A stretch of 64,000 nt of DNA. It comes from Valencia hispanica (taxonomy: Eukaryota; Chordata; Actinopteri; Cyprinodontiformes; Valenciidae). Below, in pieces: positions 44,973 to 56,338 of this stretch. Both the position numbers and the translations under genes were made by a program. The stretch lies in the NCBI GenBank assembly GCA_963556495.2, contig OY747709.1:17998900-18062899 (forward strand), given 5' to 3'. The notes below the pieces were generated by a model that did not search any database, had not been told where the DNA came from, and worked only from the letters and a program-made list of their open reading frames with translations. The stretch's first letter is position 1. Every line of letters begins with the position of its first letter.

Positions 44973-45573
44973 CAACAGATACATTCCACCCCTATGTCAT
45001 GTAGGTGGGATGTTGAACACTTCCGGGTCAAATATGCCTTTTTCTTGACACCCCTTCAATGTACACATACATATTATACATATGTGGAAAGCAAGCGTCT
45101 TGAGATTCCAAAGATGCATGCCAATCAGAGATACAATCAAAACTGCGCAAGCGCTTTGGTCAAACTACCAAATCACAGTTTGTAGCCTCATATGGTGTCA
45201 TCTCAAACAAAAAAACTGTCTTTTTACATCCTCAGAGGTCCAGATAGTGTTTTCCAATAAAGAAATAACCCACAACAAGTCTGAAATCCTCAATCTAACA
45301 TAATCCGCAGCTGAAAACCTTTGTAAATTCCTTCCTTGCAAGCATTCATCACAATGATTTCATGGTAGCTTCCGTTAGCATGTTTGGATTAGCTACTGTA
45401 CATGACCGGAAGTGCTTACATCTTACTTAGTCCTTCTTACGTGTGTCTTTCAAACCAATCACAGCACAGAATAATGATGATTGACACATCGAATAACCAA
45501 TGGAAAGCTGTAAACGGGGATCTCTCACATGAGGGGCAGGCTTTATTACAGGACTTGAAACTAAGGGGTAAAT
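44973..45573. other. Non-coding DNA
   Basis: Short frames, nothing recognised. Confidence 0.35.
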
Positions 45574-45937
45574 AGACTGCACAGTGGAGCAGTTGGTAGC
45601 ACTGTGCCTTGTAGCAAGAAGGCCTGGGTTTGAATCCAGCCTGGAGTCTTTCTTCATTGAGTTTCCATGTTCTCACTGTGCATGCATGGGTTCCCTCCAG
45701 GTACTCCAGCTTCCTCCCACAGTCCAAAAACATGACTGTTTGGTTAATTGTTGTTTCTAAAATGTCCTTAGGTTTGAGTGTGTGGGTGCATAGTTCTTTG
45801 CCCTGTTTGTCTCTGTGTTGCTCTGTGATGGACTGGTGTATCCCACATCTTGCCCAAAGAATGCTGGAGATAGGCACCAGCCCCCGCAATGCTGCAGAGG
45901 ATAGACCTGGATGGATAGATGGATGGATGGATGGATC
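45574..45937 (+). mobile_element. tRNA-derived SINE with GATG tail
   Basis: Head with A-box region GTGGAGCAGTTGGTAGCAC and B box GGTTTGAATCC (45627-45637). The body has the widely repeated fish block TTCCTCCCACAGTCCAAAAA, then TGTGATGGACTGG and ending (GGAT)n at about 45909-45935. The GATG end matches the Rex3-like LINEs, the likely source of its reverse transcriptase (inference). About 364 bases; target duplication not clear. Confidence 0.8.
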
Positions 45938-46100
45938 CAAAGATGTTATGTCATTACAAACAGTTACACAACAGTAAGGCATCCTTTGAGCAACGTGGAA
46001 AAACATACTTTGAGTCCAAAAAACAACCAAAAACCAACCCAACAGGGAGGGCGGAGGGGGCCTCGGAAGGAGGGCAAGAGTCCAAAAAACAACAAAGGAG

Positions 46101-46455
46101 GCCAGCGACGAGGAACCAGGAGACGAGGAGGCCGGCGACGAGGAACCAGGAGACGAGGAGGCCGGCGACGAGAAACCAGAAGGCGTGGAGGACTGCGGCG
46201 GAGAAGCTTGTGGCATGGACGACTGCGGCTGATAACCTTGTGGCGTGGAGGACTGCGGCGGAGAACCTTGTGGCGTGGAGGCCGGCTGCGGAGCAGAACC
46301 TTGTGTCTTGATGGTCGGCTGCGAAGCAGAACCTTGTGTTCTGGTGGCCAGCTGCGGAGCAGAACCTTGTGTCTTGGTGGCCGGCTGCGGAGCAGAACCT
46401 TGTGTCTTGGGAACCGGCTGCAGAGAACCTTGTGTCTTGGGAGCCGGCGTCGAGT
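46101..46455. repeat. Minisatellite, 30/33-bp units
   Basis: About 11-12 units. The first are GCCGGCGACGAGGAACCAGG plus 10 bases (30 long). Later units gain three bases (GGAGCAGAACCTTGTGTCTT within 33). All are multiples of three and grade into each other, so codon-scale slippage or conversion is likely. Confidence 0.85.
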
Positions 46456-46479
46456 GAGGGGACCTTGGTAAGATGATGG

Positions 46480-46671
46480 GGACCCTCGGGAGGACGGCGC
46501 TGGGGACCCTCGGGAGGAAGGTGCTGTGGACCCTCGGGAGGAAGGTGCTGTGGACCCTCGGGAGGAAGGCGCTGGGGACCCTCGGGAGGAAGGTGCTGTG
46601 GACCCTCGGGAGGAAGGCACTGGGGACCCTCGGGAGGAAGGTGCTGGGGACCCTCAGGAAGGAGTAGAGGA
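46480..46671. repeat. Minisatellite, 24-bp units x 8
   Basis: GGACCCTCGGGAGGAAGG plus six bases repeated eight times (starts 46480, 46504, 46528 and so on to 46648). On minus the eight-codon unit reads PPEGPQHL. Units differ mainly in the GTGCTGT/GCGCTGG end. Confidence 0.9.
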
Positions 46672-46819
46672 TCCACGGTGACGGCGTGGCGTAGAGGACC
46701 CACGGCGACGGTGTGGCGTAGAAGACCCATGACGACAGCGTGGGGTAGAAGACCCACGGCGACAGCGTAGCATAGAAGACCCACGACGTGGCGCTAAGGA
46801 CCCACGATTTGGCGCTGAA
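46670..46819. repeat. Minisatellite, 27-bp units then 21-bp units
   Basis: Four units of 27 (GACCCACGGCGACGGTGTGG plus seven), followed by two of 21 (GACCCACGATTTGGCGCTGA plus one). Minus frame gives GSSTPRRHR-like nine-residue repeats. Confidence 0.85.
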
Positions 46820-46971
46820 GACCCCAAGGCTGTGTCCCTCTGGACACCCAGGACAGAGTCAGGAATCCGAGGCGCGTCCCTCTGGAGACCCTCGACGTAG
46901 TCAGGAATCCGAGGCGTGTCCCTCTGGGGACCCTTGGTGGAGTCGGGAGCCAGTGGCGTGTCTCTCTGGAC

Positions 46972-48805
46972 GTCACACAAGTGGATCTTTTATCCAATAT
47001 AAACAGCATGAAAGTGTCCTCCTGCCGTCTAGATGTCGTTCCGGCTCTTTATCAATATTTTAGATTCATTCGGACCGTTGATCACTAAAATGTTTAACAT
47101 GTCACTTTCAGCCGGTGTTTTCCCATGCTCTCTTAAACACGCCGTTGTGGAACCGCAATTGAAGAAACCTAGCTTGGATCCAACCGATCTTCAGAATTTT
47201 AGACCTATATCAAAGTTCAAGTTGGTCTGCAATTAATTTACAGCGTTCTTGGAGGCGAACAAAGTTTTTGACACTTTACAGTCTGGTTTCAGGAAGTTTC
47301 ATTCCACTGAAACAGCATTACTGAAAGTGTCTAGCGACATCATGATGGCTGCCGACTCTGGTAAAAGTTCTGTCCTGGTCCTGTTAGATCTATCGTCTGC
47401 ATTCGACACGGTGGACCATGGCATCTTGTTTACTAGACTACGGGATGTGGTTCCTCATGTCAGGCCCGGTGTTAGAGTGGTTTAGATCTTACCTGACTGG
47501 TAGAACTTTCTGTGTGTCTTCTAATAACTCGTTGTCTAAATCTGCGGACTTACAGTGGGGTGTATCCCAAGGCTCAGTTCTTGGGCCTCTTTTGTTTTTG
47601 ATCTATTTGCTCCCTTTGGGCGAGCTGATCCAGCAGTTCAGTGATGTGTCATATCATTTGTATGCAGATGAGCTCCAGCTGTACTGCTCTTTTAAGCCCT
47701 CCGAACCCCAGAGACTGGTTTCTCTAACTAACTGTCCGGCCAAAATTAAGATATGGCAAACTGATAATAACCTCCAGCTGAACTCTGGTAGGTATGCAGA
47801 TGAGCTCCAGCTGTACTGCTCTTTTAAGCCCTCCGAACTCCAGAGACTGGTTTCTCTAACTAACTGTCCGGCCAAAATTAAGATATGGCAAACTGATAAT
47901 AACCTCCAGCTGAACTCTGGTAGAACGGAAACTTTAGTTATAATCCCGGACAGTGTTGTGCCTCTTATTACCTAGCACCTTGGCGATTTCAGCAGCTCCG
48001 TAAAAAGAAGTCTGAGGAACCTTGGAGTAACTTTTGATGAAGGGATGTCCCTTGAACGACACACCAAACAGCTGATCAAAAATTGTAATTTGCATTTGCG
48101 CAACATCTCTAAGTTCAGACATATGGTCCCAAGTCACAAGCTACAGATGGTTGTCCATGCTTGTGTTTCCTCGCGACTGGACTATTGTAACTGCCTGCTT
48201 ACATGTCTCAGTAAAAAAGATTTGGCTCGTTTGCAAGTAGTCCAAAATTCTGCTGCGAGGCTTTTGACCTGCACCCATAGGAGAGCCCATATTACTCCAA
48301 TCTTGAAATCCTTACATTGGCTTCCTGTCACACATAGAATTAATTTTAAAATTCTGGTGCTGACTTTCAGGGCTCTTCATGGCCGGGCACCCGAATACAT
48401 TAAGGCCCTGATCCTGCCATATGTCTCAAACAGGAGCCTGAGGTCCTCCACTCAGAACCTGTTGATGGTCCCCCGCACTTGTTTTAAAACCAGAGGAGAC
48501 AGATCATTCCAGGCTGCTGCTCCTTGCCTTTGGAATGAGCTTCCCCAGTCTCTGCGAAAGTCAGAGTCATTGGACAGTTTCAAGTCCCAACTGAAAACTC
48601 ATTTGTTTAGGCAGGCGTTCTTGCCTTACCCCACATAGCCCTTTGTGTATTATATTAATGATGCTTTCTTTTGTACTTGTTTCTGGAAGTGACTTGTGCT
48701 TTTACTGTTCTCTGTGTATGTTTTTAATTGTGAAGCGCTTTGTGACCCCGGTCTGTGAAGGGCGCTATATAAATAAACTTTACTTACTTACTTACTTACT
48801 TACTT
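46972..48805 (+). mobile_element. L2-type LINE, 5'-truncated, inserted in a minisatellite
   Basis: Begins in the pre-RT region (CRLDVVPALY-like; then FGPLITKMFNMSLSAGVFPC) and RT follows: [51 protein letters not shown], then LYADE where LYADD is expected. The post-RT part from 48045 is open for 197 codons (HACVSSRLDYCNCLL, LQVVQNSAARLL, FKSQLKTHLFRQAF). The 3' end is GTGAAGCGCTTTGTGACC then ATAAATAAAC and (TTAC)n. Stops at 47233 and a frameshift near 47450 break the RT; the RT box is also duplicated (47661-47924). Confidence 0.88.
47661..47924 (+). repeat. 132-bp tandem duplication in the LINE reverse transcriptase
   Basis: Two copies (47661-47792 and 47793-47924) differ at only about two bases (CCC/CTC and the last base). 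132 is 44 codons, so the frame continues through both. Each begins TATGCAGATGAG, i.e. YADE, the RT catalytic box with the second Asp changed to Glu. Confidence 0.92.
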
Positions 48806-49184
48806 ACCCCCTGTGGAGTCAGGAGCCAGAGGCGTGTCCTCCGGTACACCCCCTGCGGAGTCAGGAGACAGAGGCGTGTCCTTCGGAACACCCCCTGCGG
48901 AGTCAAGAGCCAGAGGCGTGTCCTCGATAAAACACCCTCTGTGGAGACAGGAACCAGAGGCGTAAAGCGTTTTCTCCAAATGGAAGCGTTATATGCTTCA
49001 AACAAGGCTTACAACATTCCAGAGTCATTTTTAAATTGTTGGAAGAGCTGCGTAAACTCTTCCTCCATAATAGTGCTCAACAAAGATGTGGAGTCTGGAG
49101 GAGGAGCGGAAGGCGGGGCTTGAGACTGGCCGGGAGCCACGACAGGAGACTGGTCGCGCCGGCTTTGTGTAGGGAGCGGATACC

Positions 49185-49275
49185 GGAAGCGCGGATACCG
49201 GAAGCGCGGAAGCGCGGATACCGGAAGCGCGGAAGCGCGGATACCGGAAGCGCGGATACCGGAAGCACGGATGCA
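49185..49275. repeat. 15/8-bp tandem array
   Basis: GGATACCGGAAGCGC (15) units mixed with GGAAGCGC (8) units. The 8-base pieces change frame, so this array is not held to codon multiples. Confidence 0.85.
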
Positions 49276-49706
49276 GGCGGGTGGCATCTGCAGCCGGCAG
49301 CTCGCAGCCTCGAGACACAGGGGCAGAAGGTGGGTCGCGCCGGCCGGGAACAGGGAGCTGACCCTGGAAACGTGGGTGCAGGCTCTGGGGAACCGGGACC
49401 GGAGACTAGTCGGTCTGAAGACCATGGTGCTGGACAGGCATAAGGGGAACTTGGAAGTCGTCCACCGAACCCTCCTGGAAGGCTTTGGGAGCAGCCTGTG
49501 GACGCGGGTGGTGGGAAAACTCAGGAGCAGGAGTACGGACTGTCTCGTACCTCAGTGGCCCTACGCCCGGCGGCCAGTAGGCCAGACGGGTACCAACAAA
49601 GGGTGAGTCTTCCACTAAGCCTTGACTGCAGCACCAATCGACCAGTCTCATCTATTCCTCCTCTGTATGGTTGTACACTGCTGGGTCTTGTTGGCTGGTT
49701 TCCATC

Positions 49707-49800
49707 TGTCATGTCTTTTTATTTAGAGGACCCAAATGCAGCGCAGTCAAACAAAAACAATTTAATGAAAACAAGGAACCAGGAACTTACATAACTCGGG
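49707..49800 (-). repeat. Partial LTR end, related to the solo LTR at 56.3 kb
   Basis: Read on minus: CCCGAGTTATGTAAGTTCC, then TTTTCATTAAAT, GCATTTGGGTCC, GACATGACA. The solo LTR has CCCGAGTTTCTGTAAGTTCC, TTTTCATTAAAT, GCGTTTGGGTCC, ACATGACA in the same order. The upstream LTR part is missing. Confidence 0.7.
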
Positions 49801-50129
49801 TTTTACAGTTTTCCCTGGTGCTTCTCTTAATTGTCTTCCTCTTCATTTTAGAGTTGATTTCAAAGTTTATCGTTGACTTACAGAGCACTGAACAGATAGG
49901 TTCCTTGGTATCTGTCTAACCTCCTACAGCCTTATGTACCCTCTAAATCCCTTAATATTAATGATCACTTGCTTTTTAGTGGTACCAAGGTCCAGGCTGG
50001 TTAACCGAGGTGCTCAAGCTTTTAGGATTGTAGCCCATACACATAAAAAAAAGAAATGCACTGTTAAAAGAAAGCTTTAAGAAATCCTTTTTGATATTTC
50101 CCACAAGGCATGTAGGGGATACAGTCGAC
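49801..50129. other. Non-coding DNA
   Basis: Nothing recognised; may include the decayed left end of the Tc1 relic that follows. Confidence 0.3.
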
Positions 50130-51220
50130 AAGTGAAAAAATGTGTTCTATTCACATTAATATTTTTGTCATACACGCAAAACACATTTTGCTGCACAAGA
50201 AAACTGCACATCACCATGAATACATAATTCCCTATGTTAAACATGGTAGTGGTAACGACTTCCTGTGGGGATACTTTTCTTCAGCTAAAAAATGGATGGA
50301 GCTCAATGCAGGGCAATCCTGAAAGAAAATCTATTATGTCTCTTTTCCACTGAGCAGTATGGCACAGGTTGGTGCGGTTCGGTACACTATTTTTTCTGTT
50401 TCCATTGTAAAAGCGGCCCATACAACCAACTCGTACCACATGATTCCTGGGTCCCCTTAAGTTGTAAGTCCATATGACAATGCTATGGTGCAGTTAGGGG
50501 GGGCTACTGGTGTCACACAACACAGTCCACTGATTGGGGGACAGAAAAACATCACTGCTTGCGACAAGCATGAGACATACTAGTGCGTCATGTTTGTAAT
50601 TGCACTAGCATGACACCACATTAGGTGTTTGGGTTTAACCCTGCCTGCCCAGTGAGGGTCCAACGGGGGTGGAAATGCTCACCTGAACATGGCCGGACCA
50701 TAGGATGGCATGCAGAACAGCACCAACCGGGTCCCGTACCACTCAATAGGCAATAGGTAGAATCTGTTAGATTCATTTCCAGCATGACAATCACCTTTAA
50801 CATACTGCTACTGCTACTGAGCTACAATGGAGTGATTTAGATGTCTTAGAATGGCCCAGTCAAAGGCCAGACCTAAATAGGGAATCTCTGAGAAGACTTG
50901 AAAATTGAAGATCACAGATCCTCTGCCTTCATTTTGACTAAACTGGGCCTATTTTGTGAAGATGAATGGGCAAGGATTTCAATGTGTAGATGTGCAAAGC
51001 TGGTAAAGACATAATACAAAATACTTTTAGCTGTAATTGTAGCAAAGGTGGTTCAACAATGTATTGACTCAGGATACTAAATGGAAAGGCACTATGAAGC
51101 AAAGAATTGTAAATAATGTATGATTTATTTATCTTTGTTGATCATATAAAATCCAACAGGACAAAACCTAAAACCAAATATTCAGGGATTCAAATATTTT
51201 TGCTCAGGCACCTTATGCTT
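50130..51220 (+). pseudogene. Tc1-like transposase relic split by a MITE
   Basis: Left piece reads YVKHGSGNDFLWGYFSSAKK (usual T-V-K-H-G-G-G-S block). After the MITE the right piece reads, over several frames, MAQSKARPK, then RSSAFILTKL and CEDEWARISMCR, which is the C-terminal end of a Tc1 transposase. Stops throughout. The left terminal repeat was not identified; GCTCAGGCACC near 51205 may be the right one. Confidence 0.65.
50347..50749. mobile_element. MITE with about 38-bp inverted ends inside Tc1 relic
   Basis: The left end 50347-50385 (CACTGAGCAGTATGGCACAG, then GTTGGTGC) pairs with the right end 50711-50749 (reverse-complemented TATTGAGTGGTACGGGACCC, then GGTTGGTGC). No transposase. 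Target duplication not clear, so superfamily is left open. Confidence 0.65.
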
Positions 51221-52639
51221 CAGCTCCACAATACTTTTATAAATCTCTTACACATGTGCATGTTGCACTACGGAGAAACATTTATATAAAGATATAAAAA
51301 TGGCATTAATCATTCAAGAAGCTGAAATAGTTGCTCTGATTTATGGCAGGTAGCTTTTGTGTTAAAAATTGAGAATTGTTATATCAGCAATCAAATCAAT
51401 CTCTCAGTGCCATTCACTTACAAAGGGCAATGGGGAGAAGAGCCCTCAGGGTGAGGGGTGATTTTGAAAAGTTAACAGATTTCCAGAAGAGATCTTTCAG
51501 TACTCTTAAATGGAAGGGGGCGTCCACATAATTGAAACAACCAGGTCATTGCTCATTCATGGAAATAGTCCCTTTTCCTTCTGCAGTCTAAAAATACACC
51601 ACAGGTCATTTCCCTGGCTTATTCTGAGAAAGGTTTCTTCCATACAACCCACACCCACCTCACAGCTGCTCCCAGGTGGGAAGCCGCTGTGCTTCGAATG
51701 GCTGCGCAGTATGGAGGGGGTTCAGCTGCCATGTAAGTATAACATGTGAGGGTCAAATCTCACAACAAACAGATTGCCCTTTCAACATAAAAGGGGTCAT
51801 AAAGCAGCTCAGGTTAAACTGATTTATCAGTTGCTGAAAATGTGAGAGACAAGTGTTGAATAGTGATTAGCAGAGTAACAGCTGTCTGCAGTGGTATGAC
51901 AAAAGTGAGTATTTGATCAAGTTTGACAGTGACAAGTATGCTGGATGGAAAGACTTTTTTCAGCTTCACACCTACTGAGCAGAAGTGTTATAAAACTATA
52001 CCTAAATCTTCAAGAAAGTGCATTTTATGTAAGGTGTAGGAGGGCTCTGATCCTGGAGAATTTCATTTGTGTGCAGATGGAGGTGCGAGCAATTAGTAAG
52101 TTTAATTTGGAAACCATACAGGGATAATTGTATTGGCATATGTTTCTCCATGTGAATTCTCATGTCAATCTCTACTAAATGCTTATCATCCTGTGCAGGA
52201 AACTAAGCATTGGAGATGAGTAACTTTTTGGGTTATGTGGTCCCTGGAGAAGAACCAACGTGGCCAGCTCAAATACTTCTATTTTTCTATGGATTAGATA
52301 AATGATTTGTTAAAAAACCAGAACATTTTAAAGGATATACTCTTTGTCAAGTATTTCCATACAGATTGAAAGAGAAATGTTTGACAGATGAATTGATGTC
52401 ATGCATTCCTACAAACAATTATTCTGGACTCACCTCGTACACTTCTGTCCTCTTTTTACACAACTTCTAGGTTCTTGTACAGCAAAGTGCAATTTGTTAT
52501 CGATTTTGAAATAGCTAATTGATGTACCCTAAAGAATGGTTGTATTAGGGATAATTTTTGGCAGTGGCTTATAAGTATATATGGAAATGTTTATAAAAGA
52601 AACAGAAATATTTTAAAATATTAGCTAATATTTTAAGAT
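51221..52639. other. Non-coding DNA
   Basis: No gene or repeat recognised. Confidence 0.35.
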
Positions 52640-53705
52640 GCATCTTGAACTGACATGGTTCCCCAAATCAAGACTGTCGAAACTTCTCACTGGACTGCAA
52701 GCATCTTGGATTGTGTGCCTCTCCATTTCTTCTCCAGATTCTGGGACCTTGGATTCCAAATGAGATGATACATTTGCAACAGACCAGTTTTTTTTTTTTC
52801 TTTAGCTCAAGTAAGACGCTTCAGATGTTGTTTGTTGTTCAGGAGCGGCTTGACAAGAGGAATACGACATTTGAAGCCCATGTCCAGGATCCGTCTGTGT
52901 GTGGTGGCTCTTGATCCACTAACTCCAGCCTTAGTCCACTCCATGTAAAGTTCCCCAACACTTTTGAATGGCATTTTCCTGACAATCCTCATGGGGAGCC
53001 ATGTTATTTGCTGGTTTTAGTCTGTGCTTTATTAAGTCCAGAGTCAATGCAGCCATCTACCAGGGCATTGTGGAGCACTTCATTCTTCCTTCTGCAGAAG
53101 AGCTTTATGAAGATGCTGAATTCATTTTCCAGCAGGACATGACACCTGCTGACACTGCAAAAAGTACCAAAACCTGGTTCAATGACCATGGGATTATTGC
53201 GCTTGATTAGCCAGCAAACACGCCTGACCTTAACCCCATAGAGAATCTATGAGGCATAGCCAAGGGAAAGATGAGAGACATGAGACCGAACAATATAGAA
53301 CTGCCGAAGGCCGCTATTGAAGCATCCTGGTCTACAATAACACCTCAGCAGTGCCACAGGCATAGAGCATCCATGCCATGCCACATTGAGGAGGTCATTT
53401 ATACAAAAGGGGCCCAAACCAAGTATTGAGTACATATGCATGATTATACTTTTCAGACGTCCGATATTTCTCTAATTAAAATCTTTGTTTTCTTGATTTC
53501 ATTGAATATTCTGATTTTCTGATTTTTTGAATTTGGAGTTTTCATAAGCTGTAATCCATAATCATCTAAAGTATAACAAATAAAGGCTTGAAATATCTTG
53601 CTTCGCATGTAATGAGTCTATCTCATTTATCAGCTTCACCTTTTAAGTTGAATTACTGAAATAAATGAACTTTTGCACAACATTCTTATTTTTAGAGTTT
53701 CAGCT
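52640..53705. mobile_element. Tc1-like transposon with an internal inversion
   Basis: The 3' half (53001-53430, +) encodes LCFIKSRVNAAIYQGI, then FIFQQDMTPADTAKS and PDLNPIENL, the last with a stop after it, and runs on to a terminal-like CAGCTGTAG at 53700. The 5' half lies on the opposite strand (52992-52660): TTHRRILDMGFKCRIPLVKP, then FGIQGPRIWRRNGEAH. The two halves are one family and meet at a GGGGAGCCATG-like motif present at both the joint (about 52995) and the far end of the inverted part (about 52657). Inactive. Confidence 0.78.
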
Positions 53706-56333
53706 GTAGTTTAAACAGCACATCACTTTTGGCCCCATGTGCTCAAATTATTTCCCTCCAGAGTTCCTACAAATCTTAATGCATCTATGGTGCGTTTGCT
53801 ATAACAGGTTTTGCTCTGTTAGAGACCAGGCTGAGTTTAAAACCTACAATGGGTTCTCTGTTTGAAAACTACGTACCTCTACTACCAACAGATCTTTTCT
53901 TTTTGTGTTTTAAATTTGTTGATAAGACTTTTTTTCACTGGTCTATATGACTGATTTCAACTTCACCTTGTGTTACACTGCATAATTCCAATTATTTCAA
54001 AGACACAGAGCTTTTAAATGGGTTGTAGCCTCACTATGCTTTTGATCTGGCCCAGGAAGCTATTCTTGTGTTTAAGTGTTAAATACAAGTATCTGGGATG
54101 GTCTACATGCTAACACCCGTTGTTCCATGAGGATAATAACTGTCAAGTTAGCTAAAACAACCTAAAGGGGGATCATAAAAGCGAGGAGGTTACAAAAGGT
54201 CTCAGCATTGGATAAATGTTTTATGGAGATTTAAATAAAAGGCTTAACAAGCTGAATTATTGAGGGGACAAGTCTCAAGTGAACTGAATTCAGAGCTAAA
54301 CGGGCGTCAATGATTAATTATTTAGCTGACTGCATTTACCTCTCAAAGAAAGAAGGTTTCAATGACCTCCTGACTCTTTCATAGAGTGACTCCCTGAAAA
54401 GAATTAGGCTAGACACTCTGAAACCTTGCAACACAAGTGCAGGTCAAAAAGCTACATCAGGAATTGAATGGTTAACATTAATAATTATTTGAAACAACAT
54501 TTCTCACCCACAGCACACTTGCATTTTTTTCACTAATTAAATGGTGCAGCATGTAGAATGAATTTGTTGGGAGTTGATAGGCTATTACATGCATCCAGTG
54601 AGCTAATTTGGGATAACAGTAGATCTTGTTACCTCCTCCTCGCAGCCATGCTTTTCTGCTGTCAATGGTCATACTTGCAGCCCTCTCTGTTATATCTTTG
54701 GTGCCACCTTGTGAATTGTATTCATTTTTGATACCTTTAAACGTTTCAACATACATATCAAATTAAAGATGCTACAAACCATTTACTGCAAGTTTTAACT
54801 TAAAGTACATCAAACAACGCAATCTAAGCAGCAAACAAACATTTTAAATGTTCTTTCTATAGTTGTATGGTGTTATTTTTCTGAAATCTCTGTGATTTGC
54901 TATGTAATATCCAGATGCCCCCTATATTTCTTCACATGTTACCCACCACCAGTGTTTCTTTTTATTTCTCCACTGTAATCAGTAAGTAAGTTCCCTGAGC
55001 GATTCACTCAAACAACAGGGGGTAACGCAGTGAGCTATGACACATCCCAGACCAACATGGTAAACATAGTAGAACAGAAAGTCACTTGCATGCCATGCTT
55101 ATGCTTATTCTGAGTTTATTGTTTTTTTCTACAATTTGTCCAGTTGCCTACTGTGGAACAGAAAACTATCCAACTTCAGCATTTATTTATTTAGATTTTA
55201 TTATTAATTATGCTTGTACTAAAACATTTTTCCTGCAAAGGTTAAGCGTTGTCAGATTTCTCCTAAATAAAACAGACTTCAAACCTTCTAGCTAAAGATC
55301 TGCCCTAAGAAGCTCTCCGCAAACTCCAGCCAGCATTGCTCTTTCTTCTTCTTCTTCTTGTTTGTCCAGCTGCCTCAGTAGTGTGTTTATAAATTAGGAG
55401 GCTGCCTCATATTGACAACTAATCTTGTGTTCACCTTGCAACGCCTCCCTTCTTTCTTCACCCTCTGACTCTGGTTCACTGAGTTTGCCAGAGTTTTGAA
55501 TGTATATTTGTGTTTTGATAAAGTTGGGTTTTGAAGTTTCTAGACCTTGTGTCAATAAAGACACCTTTAGGTCTTCATGTGATTATACAAATAAACAGAT
55601 AGTTGTGAGCATAGCCATGTAATGGTAAACTGAGTGAGTTGATGTAGACTCTACCAAGCACAAAGCATAGCTGATTACACCACTAAATAGCATGTGTATG
55701 GCAACAGAAAAAAATTAACAGCGCCAACATTTACAAAACCAACACCTCTGGGGTTTAGTTCCAAGCAACTTAAACTAAGTTAGTCCAGTAACAAAGGAAA
55801 AAGTGACATAAGATGGCAAACTGACATTAACGGGTGCTGCTGGAGGTTCCTAGCTGGCTTCTTGGCTACTCAAGCTAATCTACTAGTTAATTTTTGGTGT
55901 GACACTTGGTTAGAAGCAGTAAGAGGCAAGATGAGTCCCTCTAAACATCAGTTTAGAGATTCCCTGAAAGCTCTGCTTGGAGAAGACTCACCAGACTAGG
56001 GAGTCCAGACCCTTTAAATGGAGAGCTAGTTTGAGTTGTGGTGAAAGCTCTCTGACAATGAAAGAGGCCAAAAAGGAATCTTCTTGGACTGTTACAGGTG
56101 ACAAAACATATATTCCACCAGTTTTTGGGGTTTTGTGAACTTCTCAGTTGGTGTGTTTAAGGCAGGAACAGACAGAAAGTAGGTTAGCAAATGTTAAAGA
56201 TGGTTTGCAGATTTGCCTAGAATAAGCCTAGAATGTTCAACTTTAAAATACATGTAAAAAGACGGAGACTTATTAAATAAAATGTACATTTCTCCTAAAT
56301 ATGTTTTTCTCTGTTTCCCATTGAACTTTGATG
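53706..56333. other. Non-coding DNA with a TTC microsatellite
   Basis: No recognised gene. CTTCTTCTTCTTCTT at about 55342. A polyadenylation-like GTCAATAAAG at 55551 without an associated frame. Confidence 0.35.
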
Positions 56334-56338
56334 ATAGG

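Larger units (their letters stand above)
46858..48960. repeat. Minisatellite, 42-bp units, interrupted by a LINE
   Basis: Units start at 46858, 46900, 46942, then after the LINE at 48818, 48860 and 48902 (GTCAGGAGCCAGAGGCGTGT core). Minus strand unit is 14 codons containing DTPLAPDS. Removing 46972-48805 restores exactly 42 bases between neighbouring units. The last unit is 44 bases. Confidence 0.9.
45950..49800 (-). mobile_element. Reverse LTR-element-like block rich in minisatellites
   Basis: The right boundary at 49707 is an LTR end: read on minus, GCATTTGGGTCC then GACATGACA, preceded by ATTAAA. It resembles the end of the solo LTR at 56339-56843; LTR similarity extends to about 49800. 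On the minus strand follow about 700 bases of mixed sequence, then tandem arrays of 15, 42, 27, 24 and 30/33 bases down to about 46101. Frame 46784-45954 (minus, 276 codons) is open through three arrays; the 42-base unit encodes PEDTPLAPDS-like peptides. No reverse transcriptase of its own was found. An L2 LINE sits inside (46972-48805). Best seen as a non-autonomous LTR element or its decayed gag-like region; uncertain. Confidence 0.5.

Noticed and set aside
45911..46471. 186-codon + frame through the 30/33-bp array as a CDS
   Set aside because: Arg/Gly/Thr repeats from the tandem array; the start lies in the SINE GATG tail. The opposite strand is equally open, so openness follows from the period being a multiple of three.
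46101..49275. CRISPR-like array
   Set aside because: Units are contiguous with no unique spacers, and the context is a vertebrate genome.
52789..52801. Poly-T stretch as a LINE or SINE tail on the minus strand
   Set aside because: It lies within the inverted transposase half where the coding strand has a Lys-rich AAGAAAAA run; no element end is next to it.
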